Below, piece after piece: positions 34,162 through 43,220 of a DNA stretch of 53,080 nt. The notes under the pieces were generated by a model. The model worked only from the letters and a program-made list of their open reading frames with translations, made no database searches and had not been told where the DNA came from. Each line of letters starts with the position of its first letter. Positions within the stretch are counted from its first letter, which is position 1. Made by a program: the position numbers and the translations under genes. Source of the DNA: a virus; IMG/VR virus record IMGVR_UViG_3300033571_028072, positions 1 through 53,080 of that record, one strand, 5' to 3'.

Positions 34162-34608
34162 ATGATCAAAGAAACTCTAAAAACAATTGGTAAACTTGAC
34201 GTTGTATTGACAAATGAACTAGGTGAAGTAAAACAACAATTTACTGTACCTAACCTTGTCGTTCAAACTGGCAGAAACTATATTGCCCATCGTATGACTG
34301 GTACAGGCAACGCCGTCATGTCACACATGGCAATCGGAACGAATAACACTGCTGCAGCACTTAATAATACAACACTTGGTACTGAAAGCGCACGTGTGGC
34401 ATTGACAAGCGCTACAACAGCAGCAAACGTAGTGACTTACGTTGCAACATTCAATCCGGGTACACCTTCAGCCGCAAATGCAGTTGTTGAAGCAGGCATT
34501 TTCAACGCCAGCTCAGGGGGTGAACTTCTTTGCCGCACAGTATTTGATGTAGTTAACAAAGGAACCCTGGATACATTAAGTATCACTTGGACTGTTAGCA
34601 ATAGTTAA
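34162..34608 (+). CDS. Small virion structural protein
   Basis: 148 residues: the IGKLDVVLTNELGEVKQQFTVPNLVVQTGRNYIAHRM opening, then MSHMAIGTNNTAAALNNTTLGTESARVAL, and a strand-rich end (FDVVNKGTLDTLSITWTVS). This arrangement is common in small tail proteins of marine phages, where the first half forms a sandwich and the second half repeats it. A GGAAAA ribosome site precedes the ATG. It lies among fibre genes, so a fibre or baseplate accessory is likely. No precise role is known to me. Confidence 0.75.
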   Translation: MIKETLKTIGKLDVVLTNELGEVKQQFTVPNLVVQTGRNYIAHRMTGTGNAVMSHMAIGTNNTAAALNNTTLGTESARVALTSATTAANVVTYVATFNPGTPSAANAVVEAGIFNASSGGELLCRTVFDVVNKGTLDTLSITWTVSNS

Positions 34609-34624
34609 TTATTGAATAATTTAA

Positions 34625-36205
34625 ATGGCAAATATTACCCTAAGGTTAGTTAAGGGAACTCCACTTACTAATCAAGAGGTTGATAACAACTTCTCAAATA
34701 TCAATCTTGCGAAAGTAGAGATTGGTAGAGACCTTTCGGGTAATATTTACTACCCAAACGTTTCGGGTATTCAAGGGAGAGACGTTTCAAACGCATCTCC
34801 CTCAAATGCTCAAGTTTTGACATGGGTTACTAGCAGTAATGCATGGGTCCCATTAAGTATTGCATCAGTTGGACCCGATTCAGTTGTTTTAGGTACAGAC
34901 ACAGTAGGTGATTATGTTGCTAACCTAATTCAAGGTTCTGGAATTACAATTACCTCAGGTACCGGTGAAAGTTCTACTCCTACTGTTGCTGCTAATGTCA
35001 CATCTGTAGGTTCCTTTGTTGGGGATGTTTCAAATACCAACTTACTTTCAAGTATTTTACAAGTAGATGGCAGCGGATCAACACTAGATGCTGATCTTTT
35101 AGATGGTCAGCAAGGTACATATTACCTTGATTGGACTAATACAACTAATAAACCCGATCCGGTTATTACCGTCACCCTTACGGGTGACGTTTCAGGAACC
35201 GCGTCTGCTACATTAGAAAATGTAACATCTAACACAATTACTATTTCCACTACAATAGGGTCAAATTCAGTTGAACTTGGTACAGATACGACAGGACCTT
35301 ATGTTTCAAATATCACAGTAGGATCTGGGTTAACAGTTTCCGGAACTGGTGACGAAGGCAATGTAGTAACTGTTTCGCACGCTGATACAAGCTCTGTAGT
35401 TAATGTTTCATCGGACAATTCGAACGGTACTGTAATTCAAGACATTACACTAAATTTTGATACATTCGGACATACTACTTCAGCAACTGTAGCGACTGTA
35501 GACCTTGATTCAAGATTCTTAAGACTTTCGGGTGCATCAACACAATTTGTAACAGGCCCAATTGATTTTCAAGGTAACGTTATATTTACTGGTAATGTGA
35601 TAACGGTTAGCGCCAATAATTTAATTGTCGAAGATAACATTATTCAAATTGCAAGGGATAATACTACAGACGATATAGATTTTGGAATTGTTGGGCATTA
35701 TAATAATGGGGCAAATGTTCACGCAGGTTTCTTTAGAGACGCTTCTGACAATGGCACCTGGAAAATATTTGATCAATATGCAATCGAACCAACAACAAAT
35801 GTTAATATCGACACAGCAAATGCATCGTTTAGACTTGCGAATTTCGCAGCAAATATTGTTACTTTAAATACCGTAGTATTAAAATCAGATAGCGATCTGG
35901 TTACCGGTAACAGCACGTTAACAACAACATCAGAAACTTCCTTAGGCGGGTTTTCAACATCAACTTACACATCAGGTAAGTTTGTAATCACAGGAAAAGA
36001 AGGTTCAAATGTTCAAATCAGTGAACTGCTTGTTGTACACAATGGTGCAACAGCGTCTGCCACAGAATATGGTGTTGTAAAAACAAATCAAACTGTATTT
36101 ACTGCTAACGTTGATATAAATTCAGGAAATTTTCGTGTACTTGTTTCGGGTGCAACAGCAGATTCAACTAAGTATACTTGGTCAGGAACTTTACTTCGCA
36201 CATAA
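34625..36205 (+). CDS. Tail fibre protein without S74 domain
   Basis: 526 residues. The start (MANITLRLVKGTPLTNQEVDNNFSNINLAK) is a common attachment segment of marine phage fibres. The middle repeats modules seen in the 1767-residue fibre: VVLGTDTVGDYVANLIQGSG, KPDPVITVTLTGDVSGTA and VELGTDTTGPYVSNITVGSG. A GNVITVSANNLIVEDNIIQIARDN segment follows, and the C-terminus is a strand domain (FVITGKEGSNVQISELLVVHNG to the end). It has no S74 chaperone and no Cys-rich array. It precedes the largest fibre gene and may form a proximal fibre segment or a separate short fibre. Confidence 0.78.
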   Translation: MANITLRLVKGTPLTNQEVDNNFSNINLAKVEIGRDLSGNIYYPNVSGIQGRDVSNASPSNAQVLTWVTSSNAWVPLSIASVGPDSVVLGTDTVGDYVANLIQGSGITITSGTGESSTPTVAANVTSVGSFVGDVSNTNLLSSILQVDGSGSTLDADLLDGQQGTYYLDWTNTTNKPDPVITVTLTGDVSGTASATLENVTSNTITISTTIGSNSVELGTDTTGPYVSNITVGSGLTVSGTGDEGNVVTVSHADTSSVVNVSSDNSNGTVIQDITLNFDTFGHTTSATVATVDLDSRFLRLSGASTQFVTGPIDFQGNVIFTGNVITVSANNLIVEDNIIQIARDNTTDDIDFGIVGHYNNGANVHAGFFRDASDNGTWKIFDQYAIEPTTNVNIDTANASFRLANFAANIVTLNTVVLKSDSDLVTGNSTLTTTSETSLGGFSTSTYTSGKFVITGKEGSNVQISELLVVHNGATASATEYGVVKTNQTVFTANVDINSGNFRVLVSGATADSTKYTWSGTLLRT

Positions 36206-36208
36206 ATA
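36201..36208 (+). promoter_or_regulatory. Late promoter box CATAAATA before the second giant fibre
   Basis: CATAAATA overlaps the stop codon of the 526-residue fibre gene and lies 30 bases before the GTG start at 36239. An AAGGGG and an AGGGAA ribosome site lie between. It matches the NATAAATA form seen at 7765. Confidence 0.6.
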
Positions 36209-36238
36209 AGAAAAATAACGCTAAGGGGATAGGGAACC

Positions 36239-39200
36239 GTGGCTAACGATAAGAAATTTATAGTAAAGAATGGTCTTTGTGCTCAAAATATAGAATTTCA
36301 TTCACCCAATAATGCAAACACATTAATTGCTTCTATGGTAAATGGAAGCAATGTTTTAACATTTGCAGGTACAGTTGACTTCAACATGCTCACCAAGGGT
36401 GGGTGTCCCGTTGGCGCAGGTCTTGATTCACAAAAGAACTTTTTGGTTGTTGATGCTTGTTCCTTAACCAGCACAGGTTGTCATAATGTCCTTATCGGGC
36501 AGGGAGCAGGTCTTTGTACAACTTACGGTAACCATAATATTTTTATCGGGCTAAAAGCAGGCACAAATATTACTGATGGTGGAAATAATATAATTGCAGG
36601 AAATGAAGCAGGTTCTTGTGCTGTCAGTAACACTAGCAATAATGTATTTTTAGGAAATTTAGCAGGATGGTGCGCTCAAGGTTGTGGGTTCAACAACTTT
36701 ATAGGATATGGAGCAGGAGCGCTTTCATCAGGTTGTAATAATAATTTCTTTGGGCTTTTAACAGGACTTAGTAATACTAGTTTTCACAACAACTTCTTCG
36801 GTGATTCTGCGGGGTTGTTTAATCAAGGTGAAAATAATAACTTTATGGGAAGAGCGGCTGGAAGGAGTAATACTGGCCAAAATAACAACTTTTTTGGGTG
36901 CGGGGGAGGTTACTCAAATACTACTGGGAATAGCAATAATTTCTTTGGGTGGCGCGCGGGCCTTAATAATACTGCAGGAAGTCAAAACATTTTCATGGGA
37001 GAATGTTCGGGTATTTGTAATTCCACAGGAAGTTACAACCTTTTCTTTGGGTTTCGCGCAGGTCAATATGTTACAACAGGAACTAACAACACAATTATAG
37101 GTTCCTTAAGCGGAACCTATAATTTAACAGACACTGTTTTTATTGGTGCAGGATCTTGTGAAAGAATTAAAGTTAATAACTCTGGATTGTATGTTAATGG
37201 TTCATTGGCTAATTTAACTGGTGCTACATTAACCGCACAAAAGAACTTTTTGGTTGTTGATGCTTGTTCATTAACTGCTACTGGTTGCTTTAATACATTT
37301 ATTGGACAAAATGCAGGAAGATGTACAACATTCGGTAAGAATAATAACTTCATTGGATCATGTGCAGGACGTTTAAATACCACCGGAAGTTGTAATAACT
37401 TTTTTGGTAGATATTCAGGATGTTCCAATACCACCGGCAACAGTAATAACATCTTTGGAGCATATGCAGGAATTGCTAATACCACTGGCAGTCATAATAA
37501 CTTCTTTGGAGCATATGCAGGACGTTTTAATACCACTGGCAGTCATAATACATTCATTGGTTGTTTTGCTGGATTCTATAATACCACCGGAGATTGTAAT
37601 ATCTTTATCGGTAGGTTATCTGGACATAAAAATACTACCGGCTCTTGTAATATTTTCTTCGGTCCATCAACAGGAAATTGCAATACCACAGGCACTGATA
37701 ATTTCTTTGCTGGATTGTGTGCAGGATTTAACAATGTAGAAGGATGCAATAATATTTTAATTGGGCGTTTGGCAGGATTATGCTTTACTACTTTGCCTTT
37801 GGGAAAAGGTTCTTATGCATACCCCTCAAATAACATAGGATTAGGGGAATGTGTTTTAGTTAATATTAACGGAGGAATCAATAATATTGCATTGGGGTGG
37901 CGTGCAGGGTTTAATATAACATCGGGAAGATATAACACATTTCTAGGTGTTGGGGCAGGTAGCTGTAGTAATACAGACGGATATTTTAATACTTACATTG
38001 GATATAACGCTGGGCAGTGCACTGCAGGCAATTGTAATGTTATCATTGGATGTTTTGTTGATAGTGCAAGCATTTCTAACACCGTCATTATTAATGCAGG
38101 AACTGACCAAAGGCTTAAAGTTAATAACTCTGGATTGTATGTTAATGGTTCATTATTTGCAAGCGGTGCTTCATTAGACGCAACTGGAGATTTAGTAATC
38201 AATGGAGGCACTTGTGCATTAACAGCAACAGGTTGTCATAATACATTTATTGGATGTTTAGCGGGAAGATATACCACTTTTGGTAAGTATAATTTCCTTG
38301 TGGGGCAATGTGCGGGTTTTTGTGCCACAACCGCATGTTATAATCATTTTATAGGTAGATGGGCAGGACGTTATACCACAACTGGCGGTATTAATAACTT
38401 TTTTGGATTGGCAGCAGGATTTTTAAACACAACCGGGACTGAAAATAACTTCTTCGGATTTTGTGCAGGTAGAAGCAATACCGGGGGAAGCAAAAATGTT
38501 TACATTGGGTCTTTTGCAGGATTTTACAACACAACAGGTTGTTTTAACATAGCCATTGGTTGCGGCGCTGGTTGTAGGTTTACATTTGGATGCAAAAATA
38601 TTTCTATAGGTCATTACGCAGGGAAAGCCTCAACAGGAGCTAGAGGTTGTTATAATATCTCTCTTGGGCAGGATGCGGGGGGTTATCTTACAACAGGAAA
38701 CCATAATGTAGCAATTGGCTTCGAAGCAAATAGGCTAACTACGTTTGGTGCATATAATGTATCTTTAGGATACGCTGCGGGTCGAGGAACCACTACAGGT
38801 TGCAACAACATTTACATGGGTGAATCAAGTGGATGTACCTCAAGCACAGCCTCTAATAATATTTTCTTCGGAAGATTTAGTGGATTACGCAACACAACAG
38901 GATGCTTTAATATATTTGCTGGACAATGTGCAGGGGTTTGCAATACAACAGGTATTAATAACATCTTCATTGGATGCAATGCAGGATGTAATATAACTTT
39001 TGGCACTGATAATACTATTATCGGATCAGTTTTAGGTGCTAATGCAACAGTTACTCATACGGTTATGATTGGTGCAGGTTCATGTGAAAGAATTAAAGTT
39101 AACAATGCTGGATTATATGTTAATGGTTCATTATTTGCAGGGGGCGCATCAATAGATGCAACTGGAGATTTAGTAATCAATGGGGGCACTTGTGCATTAA

Positions 39201-42200
39201 CTGCAACTGGTTGTCACAATACGTTTATTGGATGTCTAGCGGGACGTTATACCACTTTTGGTAAGTATAATTTTTATGCAGGACAATGTGCGGGTTTTTG
39301 TGCCACAACAGCAAGTCATAACATATATTTAGGTAGATGGGCAGGAAGATTTAATACAACAGGTAGTTACAATACATTTTTAGGATATTATGCAGGGATG
39401 TGTATCACAACCGGAGAGGGCCATGTTGCAATAGGGTGTTTTGCCGGATGCAGATTAACAACAGGAATAAACAATGTATATGTTGGTAGAGGTGCGGGCC
39501 GGTCAACAACCTTTGGTAGCAGAAATACTTCTATTGGACAGTCCGCAGGATTCGGTATTACATCAGGTTGTTATAATACACACCTGGGATTTGGGGCAGG
39601 CTTGTGTGCAGGGGGTGCATGTGGACAAGTTTTTATAGGTAGATACGCGGGCCAGCGCAGTACAGGAAATTATTCTGTTTCGGTTGGGCAATTTGCAGGT
39701 TGTTATGGTCAAAACGAAGCGTCAATTAGTATAGGGGCATTCGCTGCCAGAAACGCTGCAGGTTGTTGTAATATTCTAATAGGTTATGAAGTTGGATGTT
39801 CCTTTGCGCTATCAACAGATAATATTCTGATTGGTCGTCGTGCAGCTTTTCGTACTTTTTCTGGGAATAGAAATATTATCGCTGGAACATGTGCAGGCTA
39901 CTGTATAAACGGAGGGTCATGTAATGTATTCATTGGTACCCAGGCGGGCTTCTGTGCTTCTGATATATGTTTTAATACCTTTATTGGAACACGTGCAGGG
40001 TTTTGTAACACAACCGGTACAGACAATATTTTCATCGGAAGATACGCCGGGTGTTGTTTAACAACTGGAGGTAATAATACTATTATAGGTTCTGTTTTCG
40101 GAACTTCTTCTGCAATGACTAATACGGTCTTAATTGCTGCAGGAACTTCTGAGCGTCTACGTGTTAATAGCACAGGATTATATGTAAACGGAGCTCTATT
40201 TGCTGGAGGAGCATCATTAACTGCTCAAAAGAACTTTGTCGTTGTAGATGCTTGTGCACTAGGAGCAGGTGCATGTCATAATACTTTTATAGGATCAGGT
40301 GCGGGGCGTTGTACATCAACAGGTGATTATAATTTCTTTGCTGGGATGTGTGCAGGATTTACCAATATTCAAGGATTGAATAATATTGCAATAGGCAGAT
40401 GTGCAGGCTTTGGTCTTAGATCTAGCGATAATATTGTTTTAGGTGCATATGCAGGATGTTGTATAACTACAGGGCTTGGTTGCAATATTTTTATAGGCTC
40501 TCATGCAGGTAGAAATAATGCATCTCAATGTAATATCTTCTTGGGATTTTATGCAGGCAGGGCATCTACAGGCGCATACACTGTTAATATTGGAAACTCT
40601 GCAGGTGAATATGTAAATGGCTCTAACAATGTTCATATAGGACAAAATGCGGGTAGACGAGGTACTAATAATACACAAAATACAATTGTGGGGGCTTACG
40701 CAGGTAGCGGAGCCTCACATGCTGGATGTTACAATACTTTCTTAGGGTTTAGGGCTGGCCAATGCAATACTGGCAACAATAATACTTTCCTAGGAAGATG
40801 TGCCGGATGGAGTAATAATGGATGTAATAATACCTTCATTGGAACAGGTGCTGATGGAGGTAATACTGCAGTCAGCTTCGAAGTGATAATAAACGCAGGG
40901 ACATGTTCACGCCTCAGAGCTAATAACGCAGGATTGTATGTAAATGGCAGTTTGCTTGCAGGAGCATCAATAGATGCAACCGGGGATTTTGTTGTAAATG
41001 GAAACGCTTGTGCATTAACGGCTACAGGGTGTCATAATACATTTATTGGATGTTTAGCGGGAAGATGCACAATATATGGATGCGATAATTTATTTTTAGG
41101 AAGAAGTGCCGGTTGGGGAAATCAAGTAGGTTGTTTTAATATTTTCTTGGGTGCTTGTGCGGGATATTGTTCTACTACAGTAGACATAGGAAAAGGTACT
41201 TTAGTAGGTCCGCTACGAAATTTCGTTGCCGGCTTTTGTGCAGGATTTAATCTAGGGTGTGGAACTGGTAATCAATTTTTAGGCACATGTGCAGGATTTG
41301 CGACTACTTCAGGCAGTACTAATACCTTTATTGGAAGTTATGCAGGGAGCTGTAACACAGATGGGGTCAACAATGTCCATATAGGCTTTATGGCAGGTCG
41401 GTTCGCATCAGCTTCGGGTCAGTTTAACTTATATCTTGGAGCTAGTGCAGGAATGTGTGTTGCGGGCTGTTGTAATACTATTATAGGAACTTATGAGACG
41501 GCTGTTAGCGCTAACAATTTACTTGTAATAACAGCTGGTCGTTGTCAAAGGATAAAAGTTAATAATACAGGAATGTATGTTAACGGTACTTTGCTAGCAG
41601 GGGGTGCTTCATTAACAGCACAAAAGAACTTCTTTGTAGTTGATGCATGTGCAATTACAAGCACTGGTTGTCATAACACCTTTATTGGCTGTGGTGCGGG
41701 TAGATATACAACATTTGGTAAGTATAATTTCTTTGCTGGCCTGTGTGCCGGATTTAATAATACAAGAGGATGTGGCAATTTCTTTGCAGGTTGTTTTGCT
41801 GGGTTCTGTAGCACAACTGCAAATCATAACATTTTTATAGGAAGATGCTCTGGCGCAGCAAATACAACAGCAGCTGGTAATATGTTCTTGGGATTTTTTG
41901 CGGGGAGATGCAATACAACAGGGTGTTATAATATTTTCTTAGGTCAATATGCAGGATTTAAAAATACAACAGGAAGATGTAATTTTATTGCAGGCCAATG
42001 TGCAGGGTTTAACAGCGCTACTGGTAGTCATAACATTTTAATAGGATATTACGCGGGTTTTAATAATTCAAGTGGGCAAAGTAATGTTTTCTTTGGGTTT
42101 CAAGCTGGAGTGAACAATACTTCCGGATCTCACAATGTTTTCATTGGCGAATGTGCCGGACAGAATAGTACAACTGGCGCGAATAATGTTTTCATTGGCA

Positions 42201-42895
42201 AGTCGACGGGCTTTTCTAATACGTTTGGCTGTCATAATTTCTTTGCAGGTTGCTGTGCGGGTTTTAGCAATACGACAGGTTGCTACAATTTCTTCGCAGG
42301 ATTTTGTGCAGGTATGCAAAATTCCTCAGGAAAATATAATATTTCTATCGGATGCCGAGCAGGTGTTTATCTTTCGACCGGATTTTGTAATCTTTTTCTA
42401 GGTTCTCTCGCAGGTCGTTGCGTAAACTCAGGTAGTAATAACATTCTCTTAGGTTTTACAGCGGGTGCAGGCGCGGCGGGGTTAGCAAATCTCACAACTG
42501 AAAGCAACCGTATTGTTATGGGTAATAATGCACATGCTTGCGCTCAAATTCAAATTGCATGGACAACAGTTTCAGATATTCGTGATAAATGCATATTCGG
42601 ACCTGTACCGCATGGTCGTGGATTCTTGGCTAATGTTACACCAATTGCGTATGCATTCAAGAATCGTGAAACAAATGAAATAACCGATCCTGAAAACAAA
42701 AAACGTTATGGTTTTAGTGCACAGGAGTTGATTGAACTTGAAGGAGATGAGAAAGTAATTATAAGTGATGAAAATCCTGATAAGTTGCAAATGACTTCTG
42801 ATTATCTTGTACCTATTCTGGTCAATGCCGTGAAAGAATTGTCCGCTGAACTTGAGGGGTTGAAAGCTAGAATAGAAGCTTTAGAGAATAAATGA
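36239..42895 (+). CDS. Giant tail fibre (2218 residues) with Cys-rich repeats and S74 chaperone
   Basis: Starts at GTG 36239 after purine-rich ribosome sites. Residues 1-30 (NDKKFIVKNGLCAQNIEFHS) are a typical fibre attachment segment. Almost all of residues 70-2090 is an array of 17-residue AGxxNTTGxxNxFxGxx repeats, organised in seven blocks. Most blocks begin with a KNFLVVDACSLTATGCHNTFIG-like or DATGDLVINGGTCALTATGCHNTFIG-like segment, and six are preceded by a YVNGSL element. The C-terminal about 110 residues form a peptidase S74 domain (SDIRDKCIFGPVPHG, IAYAFKNRETNE, KRYGFSAQEL) with an end coiled coil, closely similar to the first fibre. It is probably a trimeric beta-roll adhesin matured by self-cleavage. 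The stop overlaps the next start. Confidence 0.88.
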   Translation: MANDKKFIVKNGLCAQNIEFHSPNNANTLIASMVNGSNVLTFAGTVDFNMLTKGGCPVGAGLDSQKNFLVVDACSLTSTGCHNVLIGQGAGLCTTYGNHNIFIGLKAGTNITDGGNNIIAGNEAGSCAVSNTSNNVFLGNLAGWCAQGCGFNNFIGYGAGALSSGCNNNFFGLLTGLSNTSFHNNFFGDSAGLFNQGENNNFMGRAAGRSNTGQNNNFFGCGGGYSNTTGNSNNFFGWRAGLNNTAGSQNIFMGECSGICNSTGSYNLFFGFRAGQYVTTGTNNTIIGSLSGTYNLTDTVFIGAGSCERIKVNNSGLYVNGSLANLTGATLTAQKNFLVVDACSLTATGCFNTFIGQNAGRCTTFGKNNNFIGSCAGRLNTTGSCNNFFGRYSGCSNTTGNSNNIFGAYAGIANTTGSHNNFFGAYAGRFNTTGSHNTFIGCFAGFYNTTGDCNIFIGRLSGHKNTTGSCNIFFGPSTGNCNTTGTDNFFAGLCAGFNNVEGCNNILIGRLAGLCFTTLPLGKGSYAYPSNNIGLGECVLVNINGGINNIALGWRAGFNITSGRYNTFLGVGAGSCSNTDGYFNTYIGYNAGQCTAGNCNVIIGCFVDSASISNTVIINAGTDQRLKVNNSGLYVNGSLFASGASLDATGDLVINGGTCALTATGCHNTFIGCLAGRYTTFGKYNFLVGQCAGFCATTACYNHFIGRWAGRYTTTGGINNFFGLAAGFLNTTGTENNFFGFCAGRSNTGGSKNVYIGSFAGFYNTTGCFNIAIGCGAGCRFTFGCKNISIGHYAGKASTGARGCYNISLGQDAGGYLTTGNHNVAIGFEANRLTTFGAYNVSLGYAAGRGTTTGCNNIYMGESSGCTSSTASNNIFFGRFSGLRNTTGCFNIFAGQCAGVCNTTGINNIFIGCNAGCNITFGTDNTIIGSVLGANATVTHTVMIGAGSCERIKVNNAGLYVNGSLFAGGASIDATGDLVINGGTCALTATGCHNTFIGCLAGRYTTFGKYNFYAGQCAGFCATTASHNIYLGRWAGRFNTTGSYNTFLGYYAGMCITTGEGHVAIGCFAGCRLTTGINNVYVGRGAGRSTTFGSRNTSIGQSAGFGITSGCYNTHLGFGAGLCAGGACGQVFIGRYAGQRSTGNYSVSVGQFAGCYGQNEASISIGAFAARNAAGCCNILIGYEVGCSFALSTDNILIGRRAAFRTFSGNRNIIAGTCAGYCINGGSCNVFIGTQAGFCASDICFNTFIGTRAGFCNTTGTDNIFIGRYAGCCLTTGGNNTIIGSVFGTSSAMTNTVLIAAGTSERLRVNSTGLYVNGALFAGGASLTAQKNFVVVDACALGAGACHNTFIGSGAGRCTSTGDYNFFAGMCAGFTNIQGLNNIAIGRCAGFGLRSSDNIVLGAYAGCCITTGLGCNIFIGSHAGRNNASQCNIFLGFYAGRASTGAYTVNIGNSAGEYVNGSNNVHIGQNAGRRGTNNTQNTIVGAYAGSGASHAGCYNTFLGFRAGQCNTGNNNTFLGRCAGWSNNGCNNTFIGTGADGGNTAVSFEVIINAGTCSRLRANNAGLYVNGSLLAGASIDATGDFVVNGNACALTATGCHNTFIGCLAGRCTIYGCDNLFLGRSAGWGNQVGCFNIFLGACAGYCSTTVDIGKGTLVGPLRNFVAGFCAGFNLGCGTGNQFLGTCAGFATTSGSTNTFIGSYAGSCNTDGVNNVHIGFMAGRFASASGQFNLYLGASAGMCVAGCCNTIIGTYETAVSANNLLVITAGRCQRIKVNNTGMYVNGTLLAGGASLTAQKNFFVVDACAITSTGCHNTFIGCGAGRYTTFGKYNFFAGLCAGFNNTRGCGNFFAGCFAGFCSTTANHNIFIGRCSGAANTTAAGNMFLGFFAGRCNTTGCYNIFLGQYAGFKNTTGRCNFIAGQCAGFNSATGSHNILIGYYAGFNNSSGQSNVFFGFQAGVNNTSGSHNVFIGECAGQNSTTGANNVFIGKSTGFSNTFGCHNFFAGCCAGFSNTTGCYNFFAGFCAGMQNSSGKYNISIGCRAGVYLSTGFCNLFLGSLAGRCVNSGSNNILLGFTAGAGAAGLANLTTESNRIVMGNNAHACAQIQIAWTTVSDIRDKCIFGPVPHGRGFLANVTPIAYAFKNRETNEITDPENKKRYGFSAQELIELEGDEKVIISDENPDKLQMTSDYLVPILVNAVKELSAELEGLKARIEALENK
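36440..42500 (+). repeat. 51-bp Cys-rich repeat array in seven blocks, second fibre
   Basis: The same 17-residue period as the first fibre, for example AGFSNTTGCYNFFAGFC followed by AGMQNSSGKYNISIGCR. Block boundaries recur as near-identical DNA encoding LYVNGSL at about 37180, 38130, 39110, 40175, 40930 and 41570. The blocks starting near 38130 and 39110 are almost identical for over 100 bases. Confidence 0.85.
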
Positions 42896-43209
42896 CCGAT
42901 AATAAATATGATTGTGTAAAGTGCGGGGCATGTTGTGTTAAACATTTCAACATCCCCGTTCTTGCAAATGAAGTTAACTTAATTGATGAAAGACTAAAAA
43001 AATATTTAATAGTTTCACCGATCCAACCTGGCGGATATTCGTTACGGCAAGTTGGTGAATCAAGGCGGTGCGTTGCCCTTGAAGGTACCGTGGGAGAAAG
43101 TGTAAACTGTAGTGTTTATGAGTTTAGGCCTCCTGTTTGCATAAGATTCCAACCCGGATCAGATCTTTGTAAAAAAGCTCGACTTGAGGTTCTAAATATT
43201 CGAGATTAA
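42892..43209 (+). CDS. YkgJ-type zinc/iron-chelating cysteine cluster protein
   Basis: 105 residues with the CxxCxxCC signature at Cys8, Cys11, Cys14 and Cys15, further cysteines at 60, 73, 83 and 93, and the CSVYEFRPPVCIRFQPGSDLC end that marks the YkgJ/UPF0153 family. These small proteins are thought to bind zinc, iron or an Fe-S cluster; their reaction is unknown. The start codon overlaps the stop of the 2218-residue Cys-rich fibre (ATGA), which suggests coupled translation. It is the first gene of the accessory cassette before the neck genes. A metal or cluster handling role linked to the fibre is speculative. Confidence 0.82.
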   Translation: MTDNKYDCVKCGACCVKHFNIPVLANEVNLIDERLKKYLIVSPIQPGGYSLRQVGESRRCVALEGTVGESVNCSVYEFRPPVCIRFQPGSDLCKKARLEVLNIRD

Positions 43210-43220
43210 ATGGAGTTATC

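Noticed and set aside
36801-37739. Alternate plus-frame open frames within the second fibre (36801-37100, 37404-37739)
   Set aside because: They are the same repeat read out of frame; the fibre frame runs unbroken through them.
36440-42500. CRISPR-like appearance of regularly spaced repeats
   Set aside because: The period is 51 bases with no constant repeat/unique spacer alternation and the region is one open reading frame, so it is a protein repeat.
42901-42908. AATAAATA box at the start of the YkgJ-type gene
   Set aside because: It lies inside the coding start (after the ATG at 42892) and would miss that gene; the next gene is over 300 bases away.
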